Assembly (NCBI GenBank): GCA_903909925.1
Contig: CAIVXR010000140.1
Span: forward strand, 1 to 6,590
Length of the DNA stretch: 6,590 nucleotides
DNA from: an uncultured beta proteobacterium
GTDB lineage: Bacteria; Pseudomonadota; Gammaproteobacteria; Burkholderiales; Burkholderiaceae
Reading direction: 5' to 3'
How positions within the stretch are numbered: position 1 is the stretch's first letter; each line of letters opens with the position of its first letter. The notes under the pieces were generated by a model. It searched no databases. It was given only the letters and a program-made list of their open reading frames with translations, and was not told where the DNA came from. This document shows, in pieces, positions 5,580 through 6,590 of this stretch. A program made the position numbers and the translations under genes.

Positions 5580-6590
5580 TTAAGCCTGATCTCGCAAAAC
5601 GGGATCAGGTAGGGCGAGTGCAAATGCTCTGGCAGCACTGAGCAAAAATTGATCCTTGCCAGGACCGGCAATCAGTTGAACACCTACTGGCAAGCCCTTG
5701 GGTCCGTTAGCAACATTCAGGTTGATGCAGGGTAGCCCTAACATGCTCCAGTCTCTACAAAAAATAGGATCACCTGTGCCATCTTTGATTAATGGGGCTT
5801 CACCAGTGGCGCTAGGCGCAATCAAGATATCAATCTCATCATTAAAAAGCTCTGCGACCGACGCTTTAGCACGCTCAACCATTAATAAATCTTTAGCATA
5901 TTGCTCATAGCTAATTTGCGCACCATCATTCAGTAGCTTACTAATTAGTGGGCTAATTTTTTTAGGAAAATGCATCCGCTCAAAAATCAGACTGCGAGCC
6001 ATTTCAGAGAGCATGATATTGGTTTGAGCTTGCGTCAAACCATTGCAGGCTTTTGCTAACTTCTGGTCGACAACGGTTCCTTTGCAAATCGATTCAGCTG
6101 CATGCCTTGCTACTGCTAGTGCGGTAGCTGTTTCTTTTTGGGCATGTGACCAATTAGCCGTTTTGCAAATTCCAATGCGGGGCTTGTTATGGAGTTCCTT
6201 TATGGTAGCGAGCTGATGATCGCCACTCATCGCCGCTACACCGAGCGCAACGTCTTCTACGCTGCGACCAAAGCAACCTAATGTATCTAGTGAGATCGAA
6301 AGGCTTTTGACACCAGCGATACTAATTTTTCCAAGACTTGGCTTAAAACCAACTACACCACAATACGATGCAGGACGAATAATCGAACCAGCAGTTTGAC
6401 TGCCTGTTGCTAGAGGCACCATGAAGTCTGCAACCGCAGCGGCTGAGCCACTAGAAGAACCACCAGGGGTATGTTTGCTGTTATGCGGATTAGTGGTGAC
6501 ACCACTTTTAAAAGTGGCAAATTCTGTAGTGACTGTTTTTCCGAGGATGATGCCACCAGCTTGTCGCATTAATGCAATTGAAACAGCATC
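5580..6590 (-). CDS. Amidase signature family hydrolase, N-terminus beyond window
   Basis: The reading frame stays open to the right edge: the seven residues before the first in-window Met read DAVSIAL and fit the usual amidase pattern (DA..V..LR.AG..I.GKT). About 336 residues are visible. The family usually has 430-480, so the first ~100 or more, including the catalytic Lys, are missing. Amidase-signature enzymes hydrolyse C-N amide bonds through a Ser-cisSer-Lys triad. Visible from the right edge: GKTVTTEFA (residues 17-25), the Gly/Ser-rich signature with cis-Ser45 in PGGSSSGS, and nucleophile Ser69 in QTAGSIIRPA, 24 residues apart as in FAAH. The common Asp before the nucleophile loop (TDTGGS) is Gln here, a known variant in TGSQTAGS-type members. 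The C-terminal part (WSMLGLPCINL, LPVGVQLIAGPG) is typical. It converges on the Bug gene with 6 nt between stops. Substrate is unknown; aliphatic or aryl amides are possible, and no gatB partner is present to suggest GatA. Confidence 0.92.
   Translation of the reverse strand, partial: DAVSIALMRQAGGIILGKTVTTEFATFKSGVTTNPHNSKHTPGGSSSGSAAAVADFMVPLATGSQTAGSIIRPASYCGVVGFKPSLGKISIAGVKSLSISLDTLGCFGRSVEDVALGVAAMSGDHQLATIKELHNKPRIGICKTANWSHAQKETATALAVARHAAESICKGTVVDQKLAKACNGLTQAQTNIMLSEMARSLIFERMHFPKKISPLISKLLNDGAQISYEQYAKDLLMVERAKASVAELFNDEIDILIAPSATGEAPLIKDGTGDPIFCRDWSMLGLPCINLNVANGPKGLPVGVQLIAGPGKDQFLLSAARAFALALPDPVLRDQA
5585..5609. terminator. Strong hairpin at the convergent 3' ends, possible terminator
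   Basis: The arms 5585-5594 and 5600-5609 pair over ten positions around a 5-base loop (CAAAA). In the plus-strand RNA nine pairs are Watson-Crick and one is U·G. In the minus-strand RNA that position becomes an A/C mismatch, so the structure is better in the Bug transcript. It lies 11 nt past the Bug stop and inside the last codons of the amidase. Neither side has a clean U-tract, so it may be a 3'-end-protecting or U-tract-less terminator structure rather than a classical terminator. Confidence 0.4.

Noticed and set aside
6567..6569. ATG as the amidase start codon
   Set aside because: The frame continues open to the window edge with residues (DAVSIAL) that fit the amidase family, and the catalytic Lys region is still missing, so this Met is internal.
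1..6590. Mobile element, CRISPR, tRNA/rRNA or phage/defence system
   Set aside because: No transposase or integrase frames, terminal repeats, regularly spaced repeats, cloverleaf-like sequences or defence domains were seen; all large frames are ordinary metabolic genes.

Overview
The window looks like an ordinary chromosomal stretch of a moderate-GC betaproteobacterium. The best guess is Polynucleobacter or a close Burkholderiaceae relative. This rests on three things seen together: the end of nuoN followed by a NUDIX hydrolase and a DUF1178 protein (a Burkholderiales-type order), a periplasmic Bug/TctC-type binding protein of the kind expanded in that order, and base composition that by eye is mid-40s % G+C, low for Burkholderiales. 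The taxonomy is inferred from protein style and gene order, not from a marker gene.

Layout. Bases 1-1648, plus strand: the C-terminal third of nuoN (complex I, open at the left edge), a NUDIX ADP-ribose-pyrophosphatase-type hydrolase 14 nt later, and a DUF1178 zinc-ribbon-like protein. Bases 1649-1750: a short convergent gap holding a perfect 13-bp hairpin with A and T flanks, probably a terminator serving both strands. Bases 1751-3271, minus strand: mmsA, CoA-acylating (methyl)malonate-semialdehyde dehydrogenase, complete with all catalytic residues. Bases 3272-3428: a 157-bp divergent promoter region with an imperfect 20-bp palindrome near mmsA and phased T-tracts near the next gene. Bases 3429-5573, plus strand: an OYE-family ene-reductase (YqjM/XenA class) followed after 45 nt by a secreted Bug-type solute-binding protein, probably one transcript. 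Bases 5580-6590, minus strand: an amidase-signature hydrolase, open at the right edge. Its stop lies 6 nt from the Bug stop, and a hairpin sits inside its last codons.

Functional reading. The left block is housekeeping: respiration plus nucleotide-sugar clean-up. The right block looks like small-molecule catabolism. mmsA feeds valine, inositol or malonate-semialdehyde carbon into propionyl-CoA or acetyl-CoA. The ene-reductase and the binding protein could act on a shared unsaturated or carboxylated substrate, and the amidase could release acids from amides. The links among the right-hand genes are inferred from position only.

I see no RNA genes, mobile elements, CRISPR arrays, defence genes or evident novel system. 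The points worth a second look are small: regulatory structure in the divergent region, the overlapping 3' ends of the Bug and amidase genes, and the isolated context of several genes.
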